Of a DNA stretch of 64,000 nucleotides, positions 17,673 to 25,873 are shown one piece after another. The notes beneath the pieces were generated by a model. The model made no database searches and was not told where the DNA came from. It saw only the letters and a program-made list of their open reading frames with translations. Each line of letters begins with the position of its first letter. Positions within the stretch are counted from its first letter, which is position 1. The DNA comes from Cognataquiflexum aquatile. Its GTDB lineage: Bacteria > Bacteroidota > Bacteroidia > Cytophagales > Cyclobacteriaceae. The stretch covers positions 124,001 through 188,000 of the forward strand of contig NZ_QMIK01000004.1 of NCBI RefSeq assembly GCF_003316845.1, given 5' to 3'. The translations under genes and the position numbers were made by a program.

Positions 17673-19484
17673 TTAAAACAAGATGGCGTATTGGATTTGT
17701 GAATTGAGGGATACCAAGAGCTGCTGTTTGTCTCCACTGCTTTGGACCACAGGCTTGTTGGCCGACTTGGGGTCTACCTGAATGTAAAATCCCTTGTCTG
17801 CCACCCAATACAATCCGTCCTTGATCAGCTTAATTTCAGCACCTTCGGCGATGGCGTACTGCTTGTTGGCGGTGCCTCCGGTGGCGGAAAGTGTCCTGTC
17901 CAATCCCTTGCCGTCAGCCCTGCTGATGATAAAGTCCTTGAAGTTGATTCCCTGCAATTCGTAGGAAAACTCCACGCCGCCGTTTTTGGATTGGTAGCCC
18001 TGCGGGTCAAAGTTCTGCTTGTTTGACTGGAATTCTATTCCCTGAAGGTTCTTTTCAGGATTGCCGAGGAAAACCACCGCACCAAGAGGAACAGAGGCGC
18101 CATTCCCTCGGTCATTCCACATCGGCGTGGCATCTAGGAATCCACCTCTCCAGACCTGAAATAGATTGCCTTTGCTCAGGTCATAGGAATAATGCACCTG
18201 CTGAGGACTTGATACCGAAAGGGCATGGGTGATTCTTTTGCCGTCAGGCAAATCCATGAAACTTCGCAGCATCGGTACATCTTGTTGGTCGACGAGAATA
18301 GGGTCAGTGGTCCATATCTGTCTCGTCGTACTTTTTGACAAAGGCATCTCGCGCAGACCTGGTCCTGAGACATAAAGGTCAAGACCTGTGTCGGACCAAT
18401 CTTTGGTTTTGGAGACGAGGATTTCAACAGGAACTGTTCCTTTGGTGAGGGTGACAGTTGCCCTTTGGTACTCTTCACCCATCTCAGTAACTTTCTTTCC
18501 ATCTATTTTTAACTGACCTGTTCCCGAGGAAACAAGAAAATGGAATGTATATTCACCTGTTTCGGGAACGTTTAAATTTCCCATGTATCGGGTCAGGTTC
18601 TGTCCGGTAGGGGTTTGGATCGGGTCCTGGATATTGGCAATGATGCCTAGAGTGGCCGCGTCCAATTTGGAAAATTCAGGCTCTTGATTGAAGAATCCTT
18701 TGTAAGTCATATACTTCAGGTCTGTGAGTGTCGGTACCGCTGTATCAAATCTTGTGATTTTGATATTGCGGAAAGCCACCGCGCCATGGTCGCCCTGGAT
18801 TCGGAGCGGGCCTTTGGCGATGTCTTTTGGCATCAACGAACCTCTTGTCGGGCCAAAAAGCTCTAGGTTTTCGTGGATTATCACACCATTGAGTGCAATG
18901 TAAAGGAACTTTGCATTTTCGGTTTTGTCTCCCTCAGAATTGAACCTAGGAGCCTGGAAGGAAACCTGCAGCTTCTGCCAAACTCCCGGTGCGCGGGCGA
19001 CATTCTGTCTTGGGGCATAGCCCTCATAGCCTTTTTGTCCCTCTGGCTTGCTGTCATCCCAACGCTCGTAGACGCCACCCATGTCTCCTGGCTTGACGGT
19101 GGTTTTGGTCCAACTGTCAAGGACCTGGATTTCGTATTGGCCCATGAGGTAGACGCCTGAGTTGGAATGGGAAGCCACCATCACTTCAAGCTCTAAGTCG
19201 ATGTCGCCAAATTCTTCGACAGAGACGAGATCCTGTCCGTTGTTCTTTTTGGTAGGGAGGTTGACGATGATGCCATCGCCTTTAGTGGCTTTGAGGAAGT
19301 TGGCCTGGTCTGGATCGCCCGAGACTTCAGATGCCATCTGCCAGGTGCCGCTGTTGGGTTTGAAAGTAGAGAGGTCTTTTAGCATTACAGTCTGCTGGGC
19401 AAAAAGGGCAGTATTGCCAAAAAATCCAGTCAGGAATACACAGCCTAGGAGTACTGCATATTTTTTGAAATCAGTATTGGTCAT
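17673..19484 (-). CDS. DUF1080 (3-keto-disaccharide hydrolase-like) protein with PA14-type domain
   Basis: 603 residues with a signal peptide ending near ALFAQ. Residues about 45-250 form a DUF1080/LamG-like fold (VSVEEFGDIDLELEVMVASH, SNSGVYLMGQYEIQVLDSW, GPLRIQGDHGAVAFRNIKI), a family that includes 3-keto-glycoside hydrolases. Residues about 265-385 resemble a PA14 carbohydrate-binding domain (ETGEYTFHFLVSSGTGQLKI). The C-terminal third is a beta-rich domain I cannot name. Paired with the downstream dehydrogenase, it suggests a keto-sugar route in which sugars are oxidised then cleaved (inference). Confidence 0.85.
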   Translation of the reverse strand: MTNTDFKKYAVLLGCVFLTGFFGNTALFAQQTVMLKDLSTFKPNSGTWQMASEVSGDPDQANFLKATKGDGIIVNLPTKKNNGQDLVSVEEFGDIDLELEVMVASHSNSGVYLMGQYEIQVLDSWTKTTVKPGDMGGVYERWDDSKPEGQKGYEGYAPRQNVARAPGVWQKLQVSFQAPRFNSEGDKTENAKFLYIALNGVIIHENLELFGPTRGSLMPKDIAKGPLRIQGDHGAVAFRNIKITRFDTAVPTLTDLKYMTYKGFFNQEPEFSKLDAATLGIIANIQDPIQTPTGQNLTRYMGNLNVPETGEYTFHFLVSSGTGQLKIDGKKVTEMGEEYQRATVTLTKGTVPVEILVSKTKDWSDTGLDLYVSGPGLREMPLSKSTTRQIWTTDPILVDQQDVPMLRSFMDLPDGKRITHALSVSSPQQVHYSYDLSKGNLFQVWRGGFLDATPMWNDRGNGASVPLGAVVFLGNPEKNLQGIEFQSNKQNFDPQGYQSKNGGVEFSYELQGINFKDFIISRADGKGLDRTLSATGGTANKQYAIAEGAEIKLIKDGLYWVADKGFYIQVDPKSANKPVVQSSGDKQQLLVSLNSQIQYAILF

Positions 19485-19816
19485 TTTTTCAAAGTAATGG
19501 TTTGAAATGGAAGTAGTTTGAAAGAGTAAATATGTCCCAAATGGGGTGTTTTTCCAAATGAATGTTTAATTACCGCAATGGACGCGGAGGTTTCGCAAAG
19601 GGTCGCAAAGGTTCTTTAACTTTACCACAGAGCTCCCAGAAAGCACAGAGAAAAAAGGTTGAATTTTCTCCCGCAGATTTCCAGATTTACTTAGACGACA
19701 TCTAAGCCGATTTTTATGTTTCTGCTATCCAGCTTCTCCAGAAGCTGGATTTGATTTCACTTTTACCGCAATGATCGCCAAGGTTTCGCAATGGTCGCCA
19801 AGGGTCTTCGGCTTAT

Positions 19817-19986
19817 AGCCACATCGTGGCGAAATATTGGTAGCGATGGGTAAGATGCTAAACTAATTCTCATAATTTCTTGAATTCTCATGCACCGCAG
19901 CCCATGGTGAATATGAATGCCGTTGGTTTTATTTCGGTCATGAATCTTCTAAGCAGAAGAATCTTCAATACCGAAATGGTAGGGGG
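19817..19986. repeat. 170-bp direct repeat A, copy 1
   Basis: Starts GCCACATCGTGGCGAAAT (a GCCAC/GTGGC hairpin), contains GCACCGCAGCCCATGGT, and ends in a pairing of ATTTCGGT with ACCGAAAT around AGAAGAATCTTCAAT. Confidence 0.7.
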
Positions 19987-20087
19987 TATTTTGATTTACC
20001 ACTGAGCACACAGAGGGCACAGAGAAAAGTAGGTTTAATTTTCTCCCGCAGATATCGCAGATTGACGCAGAAGGTCTACAAACAAGC

Positions 20088-20256
20088 AGCCACATAGTGG
20101 CGAAATATTAAAAGCCATGGGTAAGGTGCTAAAGCCATCTTTATACTATCACAAATCCCTATGCACCGCAGCCCATGGTAAAGAAGGCGATTAGTGGGTC
20201 ATTTCGGTCACGGATTTTGTAAATAGAAGAATCTTCAATACCGAAATGGTAGGGGT
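20088..20256. repeat. 170-bp direct repeat A, copy 2
   Basis: Same order of landmarks as copy 1 (GCCACATAGTGGCGAAAT, GCACCGCAGCCCATGGT, AGAAGAATCTTCAATACCG) with diverged spacers. Start-to-start distance 271 bp. Confidence 0.7.
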
Positions 20257-20438
20257 AATTTTTCTTTTACCGCAAGAGATACGAAGGTTTCGCAAAGGGT
20301 AATTTATTTTCCCGCAGACTGCGCAGAAAACGCAGATTGTTTTTTTCCTTTTCAATCCTTAAATTCTTTTTCCCTGCCGCTTTGCATGAGTCAATTTTTC
20401 TTTTGAGCAAAGGGCAACCCTTCTGAAGGGAAAAACAA

Positions 20439-20996
20439 TCAATAGAACTTAAGGTAATCGATCCACAAATTGAAAGTACCTTCCTGCTTGTCAGCCAAAA
20501 TAAACCCAATCCGCTGAATTTCTTTTAAGACCTCAGGGTCAATTCCCTTTTGGATGGTGGCACCCATTCTGCTGACTTCAAAATCCCGAAGCGGAATGGT
20601 GACGGTTTCCCAATCTTTGCCTTTGGCAGCAAACTTTACCCTGAATTTTGGGAGGTAAAATGGAGTGTCTTTTTCAATCAACACTTCAAACTTCCTTTGG
20701 GTATCTGATTTGAAACGGATTTCACAATACCCGTAAGACGAAAGGTCGTAGCTACCCAATGGACTGCGAAGGGAAACAAATCCGCCATTGTTTTTTAGGG
20801 AAACATTTCCTGCAAAAAGCAACGCATCGGCTTCCAGACTCGCTTTGGATTGGGAAAGCCCACCCATGACACCGTCGTTGACTATGGTCCAACTTCCAAA
20901 ATTTTTACCAACTCCAAAATCAAACAGCAAGGGATCTTTCATCAAAAGAGGATTTATATAAAACAAAAGGAATAAAAATAACATTGGCTGCCACAT
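20439..20996 (-). CDS. CIA30-family protein
   Basis: 185 residues. A hydrophobic N-terminus (MWQPMLFLFLLFYINPLL) may be a signal or anchor. The rest is a jelly-roll of the CIA30 family (WTIVNDGVMGGLSQSKA, NNGGFVSLRSPLGSYDL, GFILADKQEGTFNLWIDYL), named after complex I assembly factor 30 but widespread in bacteria with no defined role. It stands alone between two repeat islands. Confidence 0.82.
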   Translation of the reverse strand: MWQPMLFLFLLFYINPLLMKDPLLFDFGVGKNFGSWTIVNDGVMGGLSQSKASLEADALLFAGNVSLKNNGGFVSLRSPLGSYDLSSYGYCEIRFKSDTQRKFEVLIEKDTPFYLPKFRVKFAAKGKDWETVTIPLRDFEVSRMGATIQKGIDPEVLKEIQRIGFILADKQEGTFNLWIDYLKFY

Positions 20997-21694
20997 ACCA
21001 TGAGAAGAGAATTGAGCGGGTTATTGTTTGAAATTTGAGTGGTAATTTTTCATTTACCGCAATGGACCCAAAGGTTTCGCAATGGACGCCAAGGGGGTGG
21101 TTAGTTTACCACAGAACTCACTGATGGCGCAGAGAAAAGATCCATCATCCTTCAATATTTTTCCTTTTGCTCCGCGTCTCTGCCTGAGATCATTTTTTTT
21201 TACCGCAATGGACGCAAAGGTTTCGAAAAGGGTCCCAAAGTCAAGTTAAATTTACCCCGGAGCGCACTGAGGGCGCAGAGAAAAGAGCCATCATCCACTA
21301 TTCAATTATATTTTTGCTTTTCCTCTGCGGCTCCGTGTGATGTATTTTTTTTACCGCAAAGGAAAAGAAGGTTTCGCAATGGTCGCAAAGGATTTTGAAC
21401 GTTCCTGTTTTTGGCGGAAACTCTAAATCACTATTTCCGATTTCTCGGCCAAAAACCGGAATCGTCTTGCTCGTCTTTATCCCCGAGTTGCGTTCCTTAC
21501 TCGGGGCTACCCATATTTGACCACTATGTGGTCGGTCGCCGCCGCCAATGTTTGTGTCTCCACAAACATTATTTATTCTCCTCTTTTTCTCCTTTTGCTC
21601 CGCGTCTCTGCGTGAGATCATTTTCTTTTACCGCAAAGGTCTTAAAGGTATTGCAAGAGGATTTTAGTATTTTTACCTGTAAATCTTTTTTCTT
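20997..21694. other. repeat island II, left part
   Basis: About 700 bp without a gene. Several CCGCAATGG/GGTTTCGCAA lines and GCGCAGAGAAAAGA lines precede the 258-bp block B1. The promoter of the serine hydrolase must lie in or just after B1. Confidence 0.6.
21382..21639. repeat. 258-bp direct repeat B, copy 1
   Basis: Contains three hairpins in order: CCCCGAGT/ACTCGGGG (21481-21506), GACCAC/GTGGTC (21519-21533) and AATGTTTGTG/CACAAACATT (21547-21570), then CTCCGCGTCTCTGCGTGAGA. Nearly identical to 22874-23131; the two flank the gene at 21695. Confidence 0.85.
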
Positions 21695-22732
21695 ATGAAA
21701 TACTTTTCAATACTCTTTTGCCTGATCGGACCGCTTAGTATTGCATTATTTCTCCCAATTAATGCAGACATCGAATCGATTTCCAAAATCATGTCTGATA
21801 AGAATATCCCGGGAATTTCTTACGCATGGCTGCAAGAGGGTAAGTTGAAGGAAAGTTTTGCCATCGGAAAAGCTAACAATGATAACCAACCCATCGACCA
21901 AGAGACGGTTTTTTCCGCAGCCTCCCTCAGCAAACCCATCTTTGCTTACATCGTCTTTCAGTTGGTAGATGAAGGCATTTTGGCACTAGACACGCCTTTA
22001 TATACCTATTTTGATTATCTGGATATTGCCCATGACCCAAGGTACAAACTTGTCACAGCCAAAATGGTACTCAGCCATACAAGCGGATTGCCAAATTGGA
22101 GAAAGGGAAAACTCCAGTTCCAATATGAACCCGGAGAGCAGTTTCGGTACTCAGGAGAGGGTTTCGTCTGGTTGCAAAAGGTGACAGAACACCTTAAGGG
22201 GAAAGGTTTGGAAGAGCTTGCTGAGGAATATGTTTTCCAACCATTGGATATGAAGAGGAGTAGCTTTGTTTATTTAGAGGAATTTGATGCTAACCATAGT
22301 CTTTCCTTCAAGAAAAACGGAAAGCAAATAGGGAAAAGTAAAGTAAAAAATCCCAATGCAGCGGCTTCCCTGAAGACAACGGCGTATGACTATGCCTTGT
22401 TTCTAGAAGCCTTATTGGAGGGTAAAAAGATGAACCCGGGTTTGCAGCAATTGATGTTTACTCCCCAAGTTCAAGTCAATCTGAAGGAAGGCAAAGGGCA
22501 GGAGGTCTATTGGGGTTTGGGTGTGGGAATCCAAGAAACATCTGAGGGCAGACAGATTTTTCAATGGGGAGATAATTTTACGTTTAGGGGTTTTTTTACT
22601 GCCAATGTAGAATCCGGAAATGCAGTGGTTTACTTCACCAACAGTCAGAATGGTCTCAGTCCTGTCCGGGAATTGGTCAAGTTAGGGATGCCCGATCCAC
22701 AGCCAGCGTGTGATTGGTTAAATTATGAATGA
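21695..22732 (+). CDS. serine hydrolase of the beta-lactamase/DD-peptidase fold
   Basis: 345 residues with an N-terminal hydrophobic segment (about 1-22), so secreted or anchored. The catalytic SxxK is Ser77-Leu-Ser-Lys80 in AASLSKP; HTSGLPNW and a Tyr-Ser-Gly (RYSGEGF) match the YxN-type motif of class C-like hydrolases; QWGDN may supply the third motif. These proteins include esterases and D-aminopeptidases, and the substrate is unknown. The gene stands alone, bracketed by the two B repeats, a gene-in-repeat cassette arrangement. Confidence 0.88.
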   Translation: MKYFSILFCLIGPLSIALFLPINADIESISKIMSDKNIPGISYAWLQEGKLKESFAIGKANNDNQPIDQETVFSAASLSKPIFAYIVFQLVDEGILALDTPLYTYFDYLDIAHDPRYKLVTAKMVLSHTSGLPNWRKGKLQFQYEPGEQFRYSGEGFVWLQKVTEHLKGKGLEELAEEYVFQPLDMKRSSFVYLEEFDANHSLSFKKNGKQIGKSKVKNPNAAASLKTTAYDYALFLEALLEGKKMNPGLQQLMFTPQVQVNLKEGKGQEVYWGLGVGIQETSEGRQIFQWGDNFTFRGFFTANVESGNAVVYFTNSQNGLSPVRELVKLGMPDPQPACDWLNYE

Positions 22733-23271
22733 GGGGATTAATTTACCACGGAGCGCACTGATGGCGCAGAGAAAAATTCATCATCCATTATCCTTTAATA
22801 TTTTTCCTTTTCCTCTGCTGCTCTGCGTGAGATCATTTTTTTTTACCGAAATGGACGCAAAGGTTTCGCAGTGGTCGCAAAGGATTTTGAACGTACCTGT
22901 TTTTGGAGGAAACTCTTATTCACTATTTCCGATTTCTCGGCCAAAAACCTGAATCGTCTTGTTCGTCTATATCCCCGAGTTGCGTTCCTTACTCGGGGTT
23001 ACCCATATTTGACCACTACGTGGTCGGTCGCCGCCACCAATGTTTGTGTCTCCACAAACATTATTCATTCTCCTCTTTTTCTCCTTTTGCTCCGCGTCTC
23101 TGCGTGAGATCATTTTTTTTTACCGCAAAGGAAAAGAAGGTTTGGCAATGGACGCAAAGGGAGATTTCCTTTTCCGGCTTTAACCTCCTCATTTGGAAAA
23201 CTTACCCCAATCAGACATCTTTACGTTCCATCGAATTCAGGTTTCAACCTTCTTCCTTCCTCCTTTAAAAA
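22733..23271. other. repeat island II, right part
   Basis: About 540 bp. CACGGAGCGCACTGATGGCG and GGTTTCGCAGTGGTCGCAAA lines lead into repeat B2 (22874-23131); the last 140 bp hold the promoter region of the next gene. Confidence 0.6.
22874..23131. repeat. 258-bp direct repeat B, copy 2
   Basis: Same orientation and hairpin order as 21382-21639; differences are scattered single bases, several within loops (for example GACCACTAT to GACCACTAC). Confidence 0.85.
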
Positions 23272-23733
23272 ATGACCAACAACGATATCCTCCGCAGCCT
23301 GCGCTATACTTTTGATTTTGGTGATGACAAGATGATCGCGCTTTTTGGGTTGGGGGGCAAGACGGTCACAAGGTCTGAAGTGAGTGATTGGCTGAAGCGG
23401 GAAGAAGATCCGGAGTACAAGGGAATTTATGACAAGGACTTGGCCTATTTTCTCAACGGTCTGATTATCGACCGCCGTGGCAAGCGGGAAGGGGTTGAAC
23501 CTGTTGCGGAGAAGACCCTGACCAATAACATGATTTTCCGCAAGCTAAAGATCGCGCTCGACATGAAGGATGATGAGATCCTGGAAATCTTGGCCAAGGT
23601 GAATATCAATATCAGCAAACATGAACTGAGTGCGTTTTTCCGCAAACCAACCCAAGACCAATACCGTCCCTGCAAGGATCAGATTTTGAGGAATTTTTTG
23701 AGGGGGATTCAGATGAAGTATAGGCCTGATTGA
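23272..23733 (+). CDS. DUF1456 family protein (YehS-like)
   Basis: 153 residues made of two similar halves, each beginning with a TNN-type motif: TNNDILRSLRYTFDFGDDKM and later TNNMIFRKLKIALDMKDDEI, with the family's DWLKREEDPEY and AFFRKPTQDQY segments. This is the DUF1456 family, of unknown function, cytoplasmic. It lies alone right after the repeat island. Confidence 0.88.
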   Translation: MTNNDILRSLRYTFDFGDDKMIALFGLGGKTVTRSEVSDWLKREEDPEYKGIYDKDLAYFLNGLIIDRRGKREGVEPVAEKTLTNNMIFRKLKIALDMKDDEILEILAKVNINISKHELSAFFRKPTQDQYRPCKDQILRNFLRGIQMKYRPD

Positions 23734-23983
23734 TTGGCTTAAAGGTTAATTGGTTAATGGTTATTTGGTGAAAATTGTCTTAAATTTTATAATTGAAGTA
23801 TCAGATATTGATTGATATTGGATCCCTACAGCTATCGGGATGGATATTGATTCAAAAAAACCGTTTATTCCACATTTTAAGGTCTTGGGCATCAATTGAT
23901 ATTCCGGTTAATGATTGAATTTCCTGATACACCGGTCATCGGAAATCTTGCATCGGGAATTCTGTCTGATTCATCCGCTCTCT

Positions 23984-24658
23984 TTACTTTCTTGTAAAAG
24001 GTACAAACCTCACGGGGCCAAGGTTGGTGGTTTTGATTTGGCCTTTGGATTTTTCGAGCAATATTAGGTCCTGCACTTTTCCTTCCGGTCCGACGGGAAT
24101 GACCATTTTACCACCCTCTTTGAGTTGGTCGATCAGCGGTTGGGGCACTTTCTCCGCCGCCGCAGTGACGATGATCGCATCAAAGGGACTTTGTTCCTTC
24201 CAACCTTGATAGCCGTCTCCGATTCGGAAATTGATATTGGTGTAGCCTAAGTTGTCTAAATCCTTTTTTGCACGTTTTTCGAGGTTTTCGACGATCTCAA
24301 TGGTATAGACTTCCTCTACCATTTCGGCCAAAACTGCTGCCTGATACCCGGAACCTGTCCCAATCTCCAAAATTTTCATGTATTTTTTTGGATCGATCAG
24401 ATCGGTCATGTAAGCAACAATATAGGGCTGAGAAATGGTCTGTCCCTCACCGATAGGAAGCGGGCGGTCTTCATAGGCATATTCCCTTTGGTCTTCGGGA
24501 ACCAATAAATGCCGCGGTACTTTTCTCATGGACCTAAGGATCTCCGGGTCAGTAATCCCCCGGGCTTCGATCTGGTTTTTGACCATTTGTTCTCTCATGG
24601 CTTTGTAGGAATCTGTTTGCGGGAGCAGAAAGAAAAAGAGAAAGATCAGATACTTCAT
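23984..24658 (-). CDS. pcm: exported protein-L-isoaspartate O-methyltransferase
   Basis: 224 residues. After a hydrophobic leader (MKYLIFLFFFLLPQTDS) comes a full PCMT domain: MVKNQIEARGITDPEILRSM, VPRHLLVP, PIGEGQTISQPYIVAYM, and the SAM-binding LEIGTGSGYQAAVLAEM. The enzyme methylates isoaspartyl residues to repair proteins. The leader suggests periplasmic action, which raises the question of SAM supply. It is the last gene of the eight-gene operon starting at 32073; PCMT-like enzymes also act as aspartimide-forming tailoring enzymes beside ATP-grasp ligases in some graspetide clusters (known from fuscimiditide), a parallel worth testing here. Confidence 0.9.
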   Translation of the reverse strand: MKYLIFLFFFLLPQTDSYKAMREQMVKNQIEARGITDPEILRSMRKVPRHLLVPEDQREYAYEDRPLPIGEGQTISQPYIVAYMTDLIDPKKYMKILEIGTGSGYQAAVLAEMVEEVYTIEIVENLEKRAKKDLDNLGYTNINFRIGDGYQGWKEQSPFDAIIVTAAAEKVPQPLIDQLKEGGKMVIPVGPEGKVQDLILLEKSKGQIKTTNLGPVRFVPFTRK

Positions 24659-24685
24659 GGCAATGATATCGGTAATTTGTTTCTT

Positions 24686-25180
24686 TTAGAGTGGTGGATT
24701 TTCCTGCTTTTTAAACTCCTTCCATTCATTAATCCATTCTTCGGATGCAAGGTCATGGTCATAAATGTAATTGACGATGCTAGCCAGGTCCTTTTGATCA
24801 ATGGGCAGCGGCGGCATCAGCCCAAAATTTCGGATGGCTCCGGGCATTTTGGATTTGTCCTGACTTGGATGCTGCACATAGGCAATAATGGGTTCGACAA
24901 ACTCCTCCCTTCCCATCCCTTCCCTAAAGTAATGTTCCCTTACCCTGAACATCGGCGGACCTGTTCGTCCAGACGGACCCCCACCCATTCCGGGATGGTG
25001 ACAGGCAAAGCAATACCTGTCCATCAATACCATGCCATCTAGTTCCTGTTCACTATTTTGGAGCTGTATGTGGACTTCGTTCTTTTTATTCTGATGCAGG
25101 TACAAAAGGATCCCGATCCACAACAAGGCGGGCAGCAAAGAGAGAATGATTAATCTCTTGGTAATCATAGTGTCTATCAT
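24686..25180 (-). CDS. membrane-anchored monoheme cytochrome c
   Basis: 164 residues. One N-terminal helix (IILSLLPALLWIGILLYL) anchors a periplasmic domain with heme motif CFACHH (Cys57, Cys60, His61) and possible axial methionines in KSKMPGAI or GLMPPLP. An internal Met at residue 5 could be the start instead. Starts 33 bp after the TPR gene stop and ends 27 bp before pcm, so it is in the same operon. Its partner is unknown. Confidence 0.85.
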   Translation of the reverse strand: MIDTMITKRLIILSLLPALLWIGILLYLHQNKKNEVHIQLQNSEQELDGMVLMDRYCFACHHPGMGGGPSGRTGPPMFRVREHYFREGMGREEFVEPIIAYVQHPSQDKSKMPGAIRNFGLMPPLPIDQKDLASIVNYIYDHDLASEEWINEWKEFKKQENPPL

Positions 25181-25213
25181 TTACATGGAAAATGGATGTC
25201 GGAGTAGGATCTG

Positions 25214-25873
25214 TTATTTGATCAGCTTCAGTCCTTCCAAGGCGGATTCGTCGCCGGGATTGTTCAGCAATACTTTTTGGAACAGGACCTTGGCTTCTCT
25301 TGATTTTTGAAGGCTGAGTTTGTTCCAAGCTAGGAGCAGCAGTCCGTCATAGTCGAAAGGGTAGAGATTGACGACTTTCTCTAGATGGGGATCAGCCTTG
25401 GCAAATTCCCCGCGATTGTAGTAGATCAATCCTACGCGGTAATTGACGAGGCTGTTTTGGGGATCAGTCTGTAGGATTTGGCGGTAGATATCGAGGATTT
25501 CGTCCCATTTGCCCTGTACAGAGAGCGGAAGGACCAAGCCAAGCTTTGGTTCGATGGCATAAGGTTTCAGGGCCACCGCCTTGTTGTAATATCCTGTGGC
25601 TTGATCAAGCTTGGAAGCTTGGTAGTGCAGCCAACCCAACCTGAGGTTGAGTTCATAGGAATCCGCCTGATAAACTTCCATCAATTGGTCAATGGCAGCC
25701 TTGAAGTTTTGGGATTTTTCGAGGGCGTAGCTCTCGCGAAATGCCTCGGTGACCTTGTCCTGTGCCTGCGCAGTGAATGCAGTGAGGAGTGCGATCAGAA
25801 ATGCCAAAACCAGGATTTCGGTGGTTATGATCCAATTGGTTTTGGATCTTGGTTGTTTTGCTAAAATCTCCAT
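25214..25873 (-). CDS. secreted TPR protein
   Basis: 219 residues. A hydrophobic N-terminal segment (about 15-38, IITTEILVLAFLIALLTAFTAQAQ) looks like a signal peptide. About five TPR-type helical pairs follow (FKAAIDQLMEVYQADSYELN, ATGYYNKAVALKPYAIEPKL, VNYRVGLIYYNRGEFAKADP). Overlaps the preceding gene by 13 bp, so translation is coupled. A periplasmic scaffold role is inference. Confidence 0.85.
   Translation of the reverse strand: MEILAKQPRSKTNWIITTEILVLAFLIALLTAFTAQAQDKVTEAFRESYALEKSQNFKAAIDQLMEVYQADSYELNLRLGWLHYQASKLDQATGYYNKAVALKPYAIEPKLGLVLPLSVQGKWDEILDIYRQILQTDPQNSLVNYRVGLIYYNRGEFAKADPHLEKVVNLYPFDYDGLLLLAWNKLSLQKSREAKVLFQKVLLNNPGDESALEGLKLIK

Larger units (their letters stand above)
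19485..20438. other. repeat island I (gene-free)
   Basis: About 950 bp of intergenic repeats. It has lines of the type CCGCAATGGACGC..GGTTTCGCAAAGGGTCGCAAAGG, CACAGAG-rich lines and CGCAGAT-rich lines, each with its keyword recurring every 9-11 bp, plus two copies of a 170-bp block (19817-19986 and 20088-20256). Confidence 0.7.

Noticed and set aside
22903-23268. 121-codon frame in the B repeat
   Set aside because: The frame is shared by both B copies because they are DNA repeats; it has no start signal or known domain and includes hairpins.
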